Assembly (NCBI GenBank): GCA_022844205.1
Contig: JALHMF010000009.1
Coordinates: forward strand, 1-64,000
Reading direction: 5' to 3'
DNA: 64,000 nt
Source: Xanthobacteraceae bacterium
GTDB taxonomy: Bacteria > Pseudomonadota > Alphaproteobacteria > Rhizobiales > Xanthobacteraceae
The notes beneath the pieces were generated by a model. That model had not been told where the DNA came from and did not search any database. It saw only the letters and a list, made by a program, of their open reading frames with translations. Positions 28,529 to 36,545 of this stretch are shown here, piece by piece. A program made the position numbers and the translations under genes. Position 1 is the stretch's first letter. Each line of letters starts with the position of its first letter.

Positions 28529-28738
28529 TCAATCTTTCTTCTCGAAACGGCTCAGGATGTCTTCGAGATGGCTGGGCACCCCTTCCTTGACCACTTCGTC
28601 GTACATGGCACGCAGTTGATGGCCGATCTTGACCTGTACCTCACGGTCGAGCCGGCCGGACTTGCTTGCATCTGAAGGGTTCATTTTTGCGGTTCCCGGC
28701 TCCCCGGAAGACCCCGCCTCATCCAGCTTCTTTTTCAT
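28529..28738 (-). CDS. nepR: Anti-sigma factor NepR
   Basis: A 69-residue anti-sigma factor. The conserved helical core VQVKIGHQLRAMYDEVVKEG and PSHLEDILSRFEK is clear; the N-terminal 30 residues are disordered in character. It is cotranscribed with ecfG and has an exact GGAAC-N16-CGTT promoter upstream (28798-28822), so its own sigma factor probably drives it. Confidence 0.92.
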   Translation of the reverse strand: MKKKLDEAGSSGEPGTAKMNPSDASKSGRLDREVQVKIGHQLRAMYDEVVKEGVPSHLEDILSRFEKKD

Positions 28739-28797
28739 TTGGCCCTCGTTGCCCAGATCACCCCGAAATCACGGAATTGCCTTATAATTCAGGGAGA

Positions 28798-28822
28798 AAC
28801 GCTACCCTGTTAAATTGGTTCC
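28798..28822 (-). promoter_or_regulatory. Sigma-EcfG promoter of nepR-ecfG
   Basis: On the minus strand: GGAAC (28822-28818), 16 nt, CGTT (28801-28798), an exact consensus match. The -35 element lies 7 nt from the oppositely oriented -35 element of phyR. Confidence 0.88.
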
Positions 28823-28829
28823 ACCATAT

Positions 28830-28854
28830 GGAACTTATTTTTTGTGGCCGCGTT
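28830..28854 (+). promoter_or_regulatory. Sigma-EcfG promoter of phyR
   Basis: GGAAC (28830-28834), 16 nt, CGTT (28851-28854), 39 nt before the phyR start. It forms a back-to-back pair with the nepR-ecfG promoter. Confidence 0.88.
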
Positions 28855-28893
28855 ATGGTCCGTACGAAATTTTGATGGAACCGGAGGGGGTCA

Positions 28894-29688
28894 ATGTCGG
28901 TATCCGAGACTGTCGCTAAACATCTCCCATTTCTGCGCCGTTATGCGCGGGCCCTGACCGGTTCGCAGGATTCCGGCGATAAATACGTCACCGTAGTCCT
29001 TGAAGCGCTGCTCGAAGATCCGGGCCCGCTGCAGGAAGGGGACGGGCGAGTGGGCCTCTACAAGGCCTTTACGAAGGCGTGGAATTCGCTCGCCGTGAAC
29101 GGCCAGTCGGATCCTGCCTTCGCCAATCTCCCGGGCGAGAAGCGCCTGATCCAGATTACCGCCAAGCCTCGGCAGGCGTTCCTGCTGACCGCCCTTGAAG
29201 GCTTCTCCGAGAACGATGCAGCGTCGATTTTGGACGTGGACGTAGCGGGCGTGCGCAACCTTATCGACAAGGCGGGCCGCGAGCTTGCCGCCGACATTGC
29301 GACGGACGTTCTCATCATCGAGGACGAGCCGTTCATCGCGGCGGACCTCGAAGGCCTCGTGCAGAAGCTCGGCCACAACGTGCTGGGCATCGCGCGCACC
29401 CACAAGGAAGCCGTGTCGCTCGCGGGCAAGCATCGGCCGGGTCTGATCCTCGCCGACATCAAGCTCGCCGACGGAAGTTCAGGCCTCGACGCGGTGAACG
29501 AACTCCTGAAGACGTTCGAGGTGCCGGTGGTGTTCATCACCGCCTATCCCGAGCGCTTCCTCACCGGCGAACGCCCCGAACCTGCGTTCCTGATCCCGAA
29601 GCCGTTTCAGCCAGCGACCGTATCGGCGGTTATCAGCCAGGCGCTCTTCTTCGAGCGCTCGGCCAAGCCGCGGACGATGGCTTCGTAG
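28894..29688 (+). CDS. phyR: General stress response regulator PhyR
   Basis: Anti-anti-sigma response regulator. The 264 residues start with a sigma-like domain (about 1-125: LPFLRRYARALTGSQDSGDK ... FSENDAASILDVDVAGVRN) that mimics EcfG. A receiver domain follows (about 138-255) with E143-D144, phospho-acceptor D188 (ILADIKLAD), ITAYPERF and K236 (IPKPF). When phosphorylated it binds NepR. The GGAGGGGG ribosome-binding site is strong. It is divergent from nepR-ecfG. Confidence 0.97.
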   Translation: MSVSETVAKHLPFLRRYARALTGSQDSGDKYVTVVLEALLEDPGPLQEGDGRVGLYKAFTKAWNSLAVNGQSDPAFANLPGEKRLIQITAKPRQAFLLTALEGFSENDAASILDVDVAGVRNLIDKAGRELAADIATDVLIIEDEPFIAADLEGLVQKLGHNVLGIARTHKEAVSLAGKHRPGLILADIKLADGSSGLDAVNELLKTFEVPVVFITAYPERFLTGERPEPAFLIPKPFQPATVSAVISQALFFERSAKPRTMAS

Positions 29689-29701
29689 TTCCGCAAAAAA
29701 A

Positions 29702-29734
29702 GACGCCGCGGCTTTTTACCCGCGGCGTCTTCTG
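29702..29734. terminator. Bidirectional terminator between phyR and csbD
   Basis: GACGCCGCGG (29702-29711) pairs with CCGCGGCGTC (29720-29729). An A run lies just left of it (a T run on the minus strand) and TTCT on the right, so it serves both convergent genes. Confidence 0.88.
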
Positions 29735-29744
29735 AAGAACACGA

Positions 29745-29945
29745 TCAGTTGACCGAGTTCAGCCAGGTGTCGATCTGCTTTTCGGCGTCGTCTTTGGCGA
29801 TGCCGTAGTGCTTCTGAAGGCGTCCGGTGAGTTCCTCACGCTTGCCCTCGATTACGTCGAGGTCGTCGTTGGTGAGCTTGCCCCAATTCTGCTGGGCCTT
29901 GCCCTTGAACTCTTTCCAGTTGCCTTCAATGCGATCCCAATTCAT
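29745..29945 (-). CDS. CsbD family stress protein
   Basis: A 66-residue hydrophilic CsbD-like protein: NWDRIEGNWKEFKGKAQQNW, then GKLTNDDLDVIEGKREELTG. The family is typical of general-stress regulons; biochemical role unknown. The ATG at 29945 is preceded by GGAGG, and a TTG four codons upstream is rejected because it would overlap that site. A near-consensus sigma-EcfG promoter lies at 29994-30018. Confidence 0.93.
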   Translation of the reverse strand: MNWDRIEGNWKEFKGKAQQNWGKLTNDDLDVIEGKREELTGRLQKHYGIAKDDAEKQIDTWLNSVN

Positions 29946-29993
29946 GTGGACCTCCAATTTTCTTCCGGGTTATCGGGTTTCGACAAGTCAGAG

Positions 29994-30018
29994 AACGAAT
30001 CTCTGGCGGAAAAGTTGC
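29994..30018 (-). promoter_or_regulatory. Near-consensus sigma-EcfG promoter of csbD
   Basis: On the minus strand: GCAAC (30018-30014; consensus GGAAC), 16 nt, CGTT (29997-29994), 49 nt upstream of the csbD start. One mismatch. Confidence 0.6.
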
Positions 30019-30152
30019 AAGGTGCCGGTCGCGGGTGCTCCGTGCATAAAAAGGCCGCGACGGCAGGGCCCTTGCCGCAGCCTTGGTCATCAATCGGCTA
30101 AAATGCGGCAGGATGTTTAAGCGCATCGAAAGAACGGGAAGGAAGAAGGGCG

Positions 30153-32066
30153 ATGTTCACTGAATTTGCTGGCTGGCTGCGCGATGCGCTGAATTTCATG
30201 CCGCAAAGCCATTTTCAGTCATGGCGTCCGGACATGGTCACGCTGCACGCGGCCTCCGATCTGCTGATCGCGGCCAGCTATCTTGCGCTCTCGATCGGCA
30301 TGATCTGGTTGATGTTCCAGCGATCCGATATTCGGGGGGGCCATCGCCTGCTTGCGGGGCTGCTGATTTTCTTCTGCCTCACAGGTGCGATCAATCACGG
30401 CCTATCCGCGGCACTCTACTGGCATCCGATCTATGGCGTTCAGGGCATTGTGAAGTTCGTCACGGTGCTGATCGCGATCCTCACCATCTCGTTCACGTTA
30501 CCGCTGCTGCCGCGGCTTGCGCGTCTGCCGAGCCCGCGCCAGCTCGCCGAAGCCAACGAGAGCCTGCGCCGCGAGGTCGGCGCGCACCAGGCAACGCTGA
30601 CCGAACTCGGCGCGATCCAGCGCGAACTCGAGCAACGCGTTGCCGAGCGCACGCGGGAACTGAGCCAAGTGAAGGCGCGCTTCGAGACGGCACTGCGCGG
30701 GGCCAAGGTTTACGTGTTCTCGCAGGACCGCGATCTCCGCTACAACTGGGCCTACAATCCGCGCGGCGAGGATGTCGCCGCCTCGATCCTCGGCCAAACC
30801 GACAGCGAAATTGTCTCGTCGCCCGACCGCGAAATGATCATTGCGACGAAAATGCGCGTGCTCGGCAGCGGAACGCCGGAAGACGCCGAAGTCTCCTACA
30901 TGCTGCCCGAAGGCCGCGTGATCTTCGCGCTCCACATCGAGCCGACCCGCGGCGCGGACGGGGAAATCGACGGGATCATGTGCGCCGCGGTGGACATCAC
31001 GCGCCTGCGCACGCTGGAACGCGAGCAACGGCGCCTGATGGAGGAGTTGAGCAACACCCTCCAGCGCTACGAAATCGGCATGCAGGGTTCCAACGTGACG
31101 GTGTTCACGCAGGACCGCGAACTTCGCTACACCTCGATCAGCAAGCCGATGTTCGGCAAGACCGTGAACGAGATCGTCGGCCGCACGGACGAGGAAATGT
31201 TGCCGCCCGCGAACCGGCTGGCCATCGTCGGTTTCAAGCGGGAAGTGCTGAAAACCGGCCAGTCGCAAAAGCAGGAAGTAAAGGTGATCGAGCACGTCAA
31301 CGGCACGGAGATCGAGCGCTGGTATGATATTCACGTCGATGCGCTGCGGGATATTTCCGGGGCCATCGTCGGCCTCACGAGTTCCGCCGTGGACATTACC
31401 GACCGCAAGGGCGCGGAATCGCACCTGCGGCTTCTAATGCACGAACTCACGCACCGTTCCAAGAATCTGCTTGCCGTCATCCAGGCGATGGCGCACCAGA
31501 CCGGGCGGCAGGCCGGTTCCATCAACCGCTTCCTCGAACGCTTCGGCGAACGCCTGCAGGCGCTGGCGAAGTCCCACGATATTCTTGTGCAGGAAGACTG
31601 GCATGGTGCGTCACTGGTGGAACTCGTGCGCTCGCAGCTTGGCCATTATCTCGACCAGAGCGGCTCACAGATTTCGATCAAGGGGCCGCCGCTGCAACTG
31701 AAGCCCGAAGGCGCCCAAAGCCTCGGCCTTGCCCTGCACGAGCTTGCGACCAACGCCGCGAAATACGGGGCACTTTCCGTGCCCGCAGGCCGCGTCAGCA
31801 TCGATTGGAAACGCCGCCCGACCTCGCAGGGCGGCGGCCTTGAAATCGTGTGGCAGGAAAAGGGCGGGCCGGAAGTCGCCGCGCCGAAGGCCCGCGGCTT
31901 CGGCAGCCTCGTGATCGAGCGCAATCTTGCCCGTTCCATGGACGCCGAGGTGAACCTCGATTTCAACGCCGGCGGCGTGACCTGCCGGGTGCTGATCCCG
32001 GAGGAACACATCCTCTCCACCACGGCCGCACCCGAAAGATTGCGGATGCGGAATGTTGCGGGCTGA
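30153..32066 (+). CDS. HWE-type sensor histidine kinase, probable PhyR-pathway kinase
   Basis: A 637-residue membrane kinase. The N-terminus has three hydrophobic helices (about 32-55, 64-82, 92-118) with an ethylene-receptor-like layout, and a coiled linker follows (about 125-172). Two PAS-like domains each open with a similar phrase (VYVFSQDRDLRYNWAYNP near 185 and VTVFTQDRELRYTSISKP near 318). The kinase core has HELTHRSKNLLAVIQAMAHQ with phospho-acceptor H434, then the ATPase domain LGLALHELATNAAKYGALSV. Kinases of the HWE/HisKA2 group feed PhyR, and it sits next to phyR and csbD, so a PhyK role is likely but inferred. Confidence 0.88.
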   Translation: MFTEFAGWLRDALNFMPQSHFQSWRPDMVTLHAASDLLIAASYLALSIGMIWLMFQRSDIRGGHRLLAGLLIFFCLTGAINHGLSAALYWHPIYGVQGIVKFVTVLIAILTISFTLPLLPRLARLPSPRQLAEANESLRREVGAHQATLTELGAIQRELEQRVAERTRELSQVKARFETALRGAKVYVFSQDRDLRYNWAYNPRGEDVAASILGQTDSEIVSSPDREMIIATKMRVLGSGTPEDAEVSYMLPEGRVIFALHIEPTRGADGEIDGIMCAAVDITRLRTLEREQRRLMEELSNTLQRYEIGMQGSNVTVFTQDRELRYTSISKPMFGKTVNEIVGRTDEEMLPPANRLAIVGFKREVLKTGQSQKQEVKVIEHVNGTEIERWYDIHVDALRDISGAIVGLTSSAVDITDRKGAESHLRLLMHELTHRSKNLLAVIQAMAHQTGRQAGSINRFLERFGERLQALAKSHDILVQEDWHGASLVELVRSQLGHYLDQSGSQISIKGPPLQLKPEGAQSLGLALHELATNAAKYGALSVPAGRVSIDWKRRPTSQGGGLEIVWQEKGGPEVAAPKARGFGSLVIERNLARSMDAEVNLDFNAGGVTCRVLIPEEHILSTTAAPERLRMRNVAG

Positions 32067-32093
32067 CACCTGGCCCTGCCTGAAAATACCTCA

Positions 32094-32118
32094 GGAACCG
32101 TGAGCCGAGTCCGGCGTT
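32094..32118 (+). promoter_or_regulatory. Candidate sigma-EcfG promoter
   Basis: GGAAC (32094-32098), 16 nt, CGTT (32115-32118), an exact consensus match 99 nt before the membrane-anchored hypothetical gene at 32218. Confidence 0.7.
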
Positions 32119-32217
32119 GCTTTCCTGCAGGCCTGATGATGGGTGCGGATGATCTGTACCCGATCGCAGTGCGGCTATCACAATAGATCGCGCTGACGTG
32201 CCTTGCGGGAGAGCAAC

Positions 32218-32769
32218 ATGTTCCGCACCGCAATCGATATTGCCGGTGGGGTGGCCGCGGTGGTGATCGCCGTGTGTCTGGGGGTTGTAATCGCCGGCGC
32301 GGATCGTCCCGCGCAGACGAACCAAGCATCAGTCGCTCAACATTCCGTGAACCGGGAAGCCAAAGGCGACAAGCTTCCGGTCCATGAAACCACGCAACAG
32401 CGCAACAAGATTTCCGTGATCGAAGTGATCGGCGTCAGCGAGACGGCGGTGGTCTATCGCGACCGCGGCGGGCATGTTCTTTTCAACAAGGATCCCGTTT
32501 CCAACATCACGTTCGTCTCGAAGAATTCTCCGCTGCCGGGAATCACGATGCGCGAGACAGAACAGGACGAGGTCATGCCAGTTCCGGTCGAGATGACGCA
32601 AAAGCCTGCTGCTGTCCGTGAAATCCCGAATTCGGTTACTGTTCCGCCAGCCAAGCGCATTCCAGAAGGCTGCGAGTCCGCATTCAGCAATTTCCTCGTT
32701 CCGTCGCAGTCGATGATCGCCCGGCGCTGCGTGTCCAGCTTCGGAGACACGACAAAGCTTTCGGGCTGA
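32218..32769 (+). CDS. Hypothetical membrane-anchored protein of the stress locus
   Basis: A 183-residue protein not recognised. The N-terminus is one membrane segment (AIDIAGGVAAVVIAVCLGVV), followed by a polar region and a compact middle (ISVIEVIGVSETAVVYRDRG, GHVLFNKDPVSNITFVSKN) and a C-terminal part with two cysteines (EGCESAF and RRCVSSF). The ATG at 32218 has a GGGAGAG site. It follows the sensor kinase and has its own sigma-EcfG-type promoter, so it is probably a stress-induced envelope protein. Confidence 0.7.
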   Translation: MFRTAIDIAGGVAAVVIAVCLGVVIAGADRPAQTNQASVAQHSVNREAKGDKLPVHETTQQRNKISVIEVIGVSETAVVYRDRGGHVLFNKDPVSNITFVSKNSPLPGITMRETEQDEVMPVPVEMTQKPAAVREIPNSVTVPPAKRIPEGCESAFSNFLVPSQSMIARRCVSSFGDTTKLSG

Positions 32770-32797
32770 ATTAAAATTAGCCAAAGACAAATGAAAG

Positions 32798-32820
32798 GCG
32801 CGCTCCGGCGCGCTTTTTTT
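32798..32820 (+). terminator. Rho-independent terminator
   Basis: GCGCGC-TCCG-GCGCGC followed by a run of Ts; it ends the transcript of the 32218 gene. The T run overlaps the stop codon of the convergent dedA gene. Confidence 0.85.
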
Positions 32821-33344
32821 TAGATCAGCTTCTGCAGGGTCGCAAATCCCGGTGCCAGCAACAGGAACGCCCACAGCATCGCCGACAGCACATTCGCGAT
32901 CTGGAATTGCAGGTGCGGCATCTCGAAGACGCCCGCGATCAACGGAATGATCGCGCGCACCGGCCCGAAGAAGCGGCCGATGAAAACGCTCCACATGCCC
33001 CATTTCTCGAAGAAGCGTTCGCCCCTGGCGTAGAGATCGGGATAGCGAGACAGCGGCCAGACATGCTTCGCACGGTCTTCCAGTTTGTAGCCGACCCAGA
33101 ACGAGACCCAGTCGCCGAGCGAGGCGCCGATCACCGCCGCGAACCAGACCGGCCAGAAAGCAATGTCGGAGGCGCCGATCAGCGCGCCGATGCCGATGAG
33201 CGCGATGGTCGCCGGTATGAACAGCGAGATCACCGCCAGCGATTCTCCGAACGCCAGCAGGAAGACGATCAGCGGCGCCCACGTCTGATGCATCTTCACG
33301 AAGGCGAGCAGTTCATGGCCATAGGTGGTCAGGGTCAATTGCAT
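32820..33344 (-). CDS. DedA family membrane protein
   Basis: A 174-residue DedA/SNARE-associated family protein with several membrane segments. Key motifs are FGESLAVISLFIPATIALIG, GASLGDWVSFWVGYKL and FIGRFFGPVRAIIPLIAGV (the conserved RFxPxxR-like segment). DedA proteins are linked to lipid-carrier recycling and membrane homeostasis. The ATG at 33344 is chosen because the 18-residue extension upstream is proline/arginine-rich and not family-like. Confidence 0.9.
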   Translation of the reverse strand: MQLTLTTYGHELLAFVKMHQTWAPLIVFLLAFGESLAVISLFIPATIALIGIGALIGASDIAFWPVWFAAVIGASLGDWVSFWVGYKLEDRAKHVWPLSRYPDLYARGERFFEKWGMWSVFIGRFFGPVRAIIPLIAGVFEMPHLQFQIANVLSAMLWAFLLLAPGFATLQKLI

Positions 33345-33539
33345 CGGCGGACCGTAGATTTGCGGTGAAGGGTACCGGGCGGCAGGGCGGGGGCGCATTT
33401 GTCAGGCTTTGCGGGCGGAGCGCAATCCCCCACCGTGCTTTCGCCGCGCCGCGGCGGCCGTTTTGTTTGGCGAAATGCATGCGGGCCGCTAGTCTGCGGC
33501 AACAAGAACAGAATCCGGCCAAAGGCCGGGCGGGGAGCA

Positions 33540-34391
33540 ATGGAAGCGTTGCAGAAAGAGGGAAGCCGGCCCGATACAGGGCCGGCGGCGGGTCTGCCGG
33601 CCGTGCGTTTCGACGGCACCCGTGTTGCCTTCGTCATCAAGAACAATCCGTATGTTGCCGTGGAGCGCGCCGACCTTGAGGTGGCCGATGGCGAATTCGT
33701 TTCCATTGTCGGGCCGACGGGATGCGGCAAGTCCACGCTCCTGAACATTGCGGCCGGGCTGATCACACCGTCGGCCGGCGCCATCGAAATTTCCGGCAAG
33801 CCGCTGAAGGGGCTGAACCGGCAGGCGGGCTATCTCTTTCAGGCGGACTCGCTGTTCCCGTGGAAGACGGTTCTTGAAAACGTAGCGATCGGACTTGAGG
33901 TCGCCAATGTAGGCCAGCAGGCTGCGCGCGAGCGCGCGCATGGCTGGCTGAAGCGCGTCGGCCTCGGGGCCTTCACTGACCGTTACCCGCACATGCTGTC
34001 CGGTGGCCAGCGCAAGCGAGTGGGTCTCGCGCAGGTGCTGATCCGCGATCCGAAAATTCTCCTTATGGACGAGCCGTTCGGACCGCTCGACGCCCAGACC
34101 CGGCAGATCATGGGCAACCTGCTGCTCGACCTCTGGAGCGCCGACAAAAAAGCCGTGCTGTTCGTCACGCACGATCTGGAAGAAGCGATCGCGCTCTCCG
34201 ACCGCGTCGTCATCATGGCCGCGGGTCCCAACTCGCGCATCATCGGCAACTGGAAGATCGATCTCGCGCGCCCGCGCGATATTTCCGACATCCGGCTCGA
34301 ACATCGCTTCCACGAAATCCATCGCGAGATCTGGACCAAGCTGAAGGACGAGGTGATGAAGGGTTATTCGCAAGCGGGAGGCGAGGGGTGA
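33540..34391 (+). CDS. ABC transporter ATP-binding protein (SsuB/TauB type)
   Basis: A 283-residue ATPase with Walker A GPTGCGKST, Q-loop LFQADSLFPWKTV, signature LSGGQRKRV, Walker B ILLMDEPFGPLDAQTR and switch VTHDLEEAIALSD. This is the nitrate/sulfonate/taurine import class. The ATG at 33540 follows GGGGAG. It forms an uptake operon with the permease at 34522 and the binding protein at 35399, although a 100-nt palindromic repeat separates ATPase and permease. The solute is unknown. Confidence 0.93.
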   Translation: MEALQKEGSRPDTGPAAGLPAVRFDGTRVAFVIKNNPYVAVERADLEVADGEFVSIVGPTGCGKSTLLNIAAGLITPSAGAIEISGKPLKGLNRQAGYLFQADSLFPWKTVLENVAIGLEVANVGQQAARERAHGWLKRVGLGAFTDRYPHMLSGGQRKRVGLAQVLIRDPKILLMDEPFGPLDAQTRQIMGNLLLDLWSADKKAVLFVTHDLEEAIALSDRVVIMAAGPNSRIIGNWKIDLARPRDISDIRLEHRFHEIHREIWTKLKDEVMKGYSQAGGEG

Positions 34392-34402
34392 ATTTATTAC
34401 TT

Positions 34403-34504
34403 CGTCATTCCGGGGCGCACCGCAGGTGCGAACCCGGAATCCGGCAACAAATTCAGTGCTTGCATCTGGATTCCGGATCGCCGCTCGGCGGCGTCCGGAA
34501 TAAC
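34403..34504. repeat. Palindromic repeat inside the ABC operon
   Basis: CGTCATTCCGGGGCGCACCG ... GAACCCGGAAT, then GGATTCCGGATCGCCGCTCG ... CGTCCGGAATAACG. It is a TCATTCCGG-family element between ATPase and permease genes. Confidence 0.82.
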
Positions 34505-34521
34505 GGCGAAGGAGAGCGTAT

Positions 34522-35316
34522 TTGAAACGCCTCGGCCTCATCTCCGCGCAGCTCGGCGTCGCGGTCGTGCTGCTGCTGCTGTGGCACGTGCTGACCACGA
34601 TGCCGTGGGGTGCGGGCGGCAAGCCGCTGGTGCCGCCGTTCTTCTTCTCGACGCCGCTCGATGTGATCGCGCGCATCCACAAATGGTTCAGCGAGGGTAC
34701 GATCTGGCGGCATCTGTGGATCACGCTGACGGAGTCGGCGCTTGCTTTCGTCATCGGCTCGGTCGCGGGTGTGCTGGTCGGCTTCTGGTTCGCGCGCCAG
34801 CCGCTGATCGCCGCGATCTTCGATCCCTATGTGAAGATGGTGAATGCGCTGCCGCGCATCGTGCTGGCGCCGATCTTCACACTCTGGTTCGGGCTCGGTA
34901 TCGCGTCGAAGGTGGCGCTCGGCGTGACGCTGGTTTTTTTCATTGTGTTCTTCAACGTCTATCAGGGCGTGCGCGAAGTCAGCCCGACGGTGCTCGCCAA
35001 CGCGCGCATGCTCGGCATGAACGAGCGCCAGTTGATGCGCCACGTCTACTGGCCGTCGGCGCTGTCGTGGATGTTCTCCTCTTTGCACACATCCGTCGGT
35101 TTTGCGGTCGTCGGTGCCGTGGTCGGCGAATATCTCGGCTCCGCCGCCGGTCTCGGTTACCTCATCCTGCAGGCGGAAGGCACCTTCGACATCGCCGGCG
35201 TATTCGCGGGCATGTTCGTGCTCGCCGTATTCGTGCTTGTGATCGACGGGCTGGTGACGCTCGTGGAAAGGCGCCTGCTGGTATGGCGGCCGACCGCCGC
35301 CGACACGCATAAATGA
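34522..35316 (+). CDS. ABC transporter permease (SsuC/TauC type)
   Basis: A 264-residue inner-membrane permease with about six hydrophobic segments and the BPD_transp_1 EAA-like loop (VSPTVLANARMLGMNERQLM). It starts at a TTG (34522) after GGAGAG; the N-terminal helix is GLISAQLGVAVVLLLLWHVL. Second gene of the uptake operon. Confidence 0.93.
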   Translation: MKRLGLISAQLGVAVVLLLLWHVLTTMPWGAGGKPLVPPFFFSTPLDVIARIHKWFSEGTIWRHLWITLTESALAFVIGSVAGVLVGFWFARQPLIAAIFDPYVKMVNALPRIVLAPIFTLWFGLGIASKVALGVTLVFFIVFFNVYQGVREVSPTVLANARMLGMNERQLMRHVYWPSALSWMFSSLHTSVGFAVVGAVVGEYLGSAAGLGYLILQAEGTFDIAGVFAGMFVLAVFVLVIDGLVTLVERRLLVWRPTAADTHK

Positions 35317-35398
35317 GCCTTCCTGCGGGGAGGCCGCTGTTCTATCGTTGTTGCAAAGCGAGGCCGCTGAACGGCCCGCATAACCGGGAGGAATGCCA

Positions 35399-36403
35399 AT
35401 GTTCTTGAGGAGGATTCTGTCTTCGCTCGCCGCACTCGCTTTGATGAGCGGTGCCGCGATGGCGCAGACGAAGGTGACCATCGCCGTCGGCGGCGCGTCT
35501 TGCCTTTGCTATCTGCCGACCGTGCTCGCGCAACAACTCGGCGAATACGACAAGGCCGGGCTGAAGGTCGAGCTTGTCGACTTCAAGGGCGGCTCGCAGG
35601 CGCTGACCGCGGTGCTCGGCGGCAGCGCGGATGTGGTGTCCGGCTATTTCGATCACTGCGTCAATCTCGCGGCCAAGGGCCAGTTCATGCAGTCGATGGT
35701 GGTCTATGACCGCTATCCCGGCTTCGCGCTCGTGGTCTCGCCGAAGTCCGATGTGAAGTCGATCAAGGACCTTGCCAACAAGCGCGTCGGCGTTTCGGCG
35801 CCGGGCTCCTCCACCGACTTTTTTCTCAAATTCATCCTGAAGAAGAACGGCGTCGATCCGAACGGCGTCGGCGTGATCGGCGTTGGCCTCGGGGCCACGG
35901 CGGTGGCGGCGATGGAGCAGGGTTCGATCGATGCCGCGATCATGCTCGATCCGGCGGTGACGCAGTTGCAGGGCCGCAACAAGGACCTGCGTATCCTCGT
36001 GGATACCCGCAACCAGAAGGATACGCTCGACGTGTTCGGCGGCGAATATCCGGGCGGCGCGCTCTACACCCGCGCCGACTGGATCGAGAAGAACGGCAAG
36101 ACCGCGCAGGCGCTTGTCAACGCCATCATCAACACGCTGAAATTCATCAAGACCAATTCGCCGGAAGCGATCATGGCGAAGATGCCGGACGAATATGTCG
36201 GCGCGGACAAGGCGCTCTATTTGCAGGCGCTGAAGAATACGCTGCCGATGTTCTCGGAGACCGGCCGCATGGACCCGAAGGGCGCGAAAGCCGTGCTCGA
36301 CGTGTTCTCGCAGTCGAATCCGGATGTGGCGAAGGCCAATATCGACTTGTCGAAGACCTACACCAACTCGTTCGTCGAACAGGCGTTGAAGGTGACGAAC
36401 TAA
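35399..36403 (+). CDS. ABC transporter substrate-binding protein (NMT1/SsuA-like)
   Basis: A 334-residue periplasmic binding protein with signal peptide ILSSLAALALMSGAAMAQ, then KVTIAVGGASCLCYLPTVLA, GSADVVSGYFDHCVNLAAKG and KRVGVSAPGSSTDFFLKFIL, as in the NMT1/SsuA group. Two ATGs are possible; the second (35399) is 7 nt from the GGGAGGA ribosome-binding site, whereas the first (35393) would abut it. The ligand could be a sulfonate, nitrate, pyrimidine or similar; sequence does not decide. Confidence 0.92.
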   Translation: MFLRRILSSLAALALMSGAAMAQTKVTIAVGGASCLCYLPTVLAQQLGEYDKAGLKVELVDFKGGSQALTAVLGGSADVVSGYFDHCVNLAAKGQFMQSMVVYDRYPGFALVVSPKSDVKSIKDLANKRVGVSAPGSSTDFFLKFILKKNGVDPNGVGVIGVGLGATAVAAMEQGSIDAAIMLDPAVTQLQGRNKDLRILVDTRNQKDTLDVFGGEYPGGALYTRADWIEKNGKTAQALVNAIINTLKFIKTNSPEAIMAKMPDEYVGADKALYLQALKNTLPMFSETGRMDPKGAKAVLDVFSQSNPDVAKANIDLSKTYTNSFVEQALKVTN

Positions 36404-36412
36404 CAATAATTG

Positions 36413-36530
36413 ACGTGTCCCGGACGCGGCGCAGCGCAAAGCGATGCGCCGCAGAGCCGGGACCCACGCTTGGACTGGACCCCGGGTCTGCAACGCACCA
36501 CTTCGTGCTGCGTTGCGCCCGGGGAACGTC
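36413..36530. repeat. Palindromic intergenic repeat
   Basis: GTGTCCCGGACGCGGCGCAG ... GCGATGCGCCGCAGAGCCGGG and CCCGGGTCTGCAACGCACCA ... TGCGTTGCGCCCGGGG: two long imperfect hairpins between the ABC operon and the pdxY remnant. Confidence 0.8.
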
Positions 36531-36545
36531 GTGTAGAATGTTCCG

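Noticed and set aside
36486-36545. GGAAC followed by CGAT near pdxY remnant
   Set aside because: The -10 element does not match CGTT and the downstream gene is a pseudogene.
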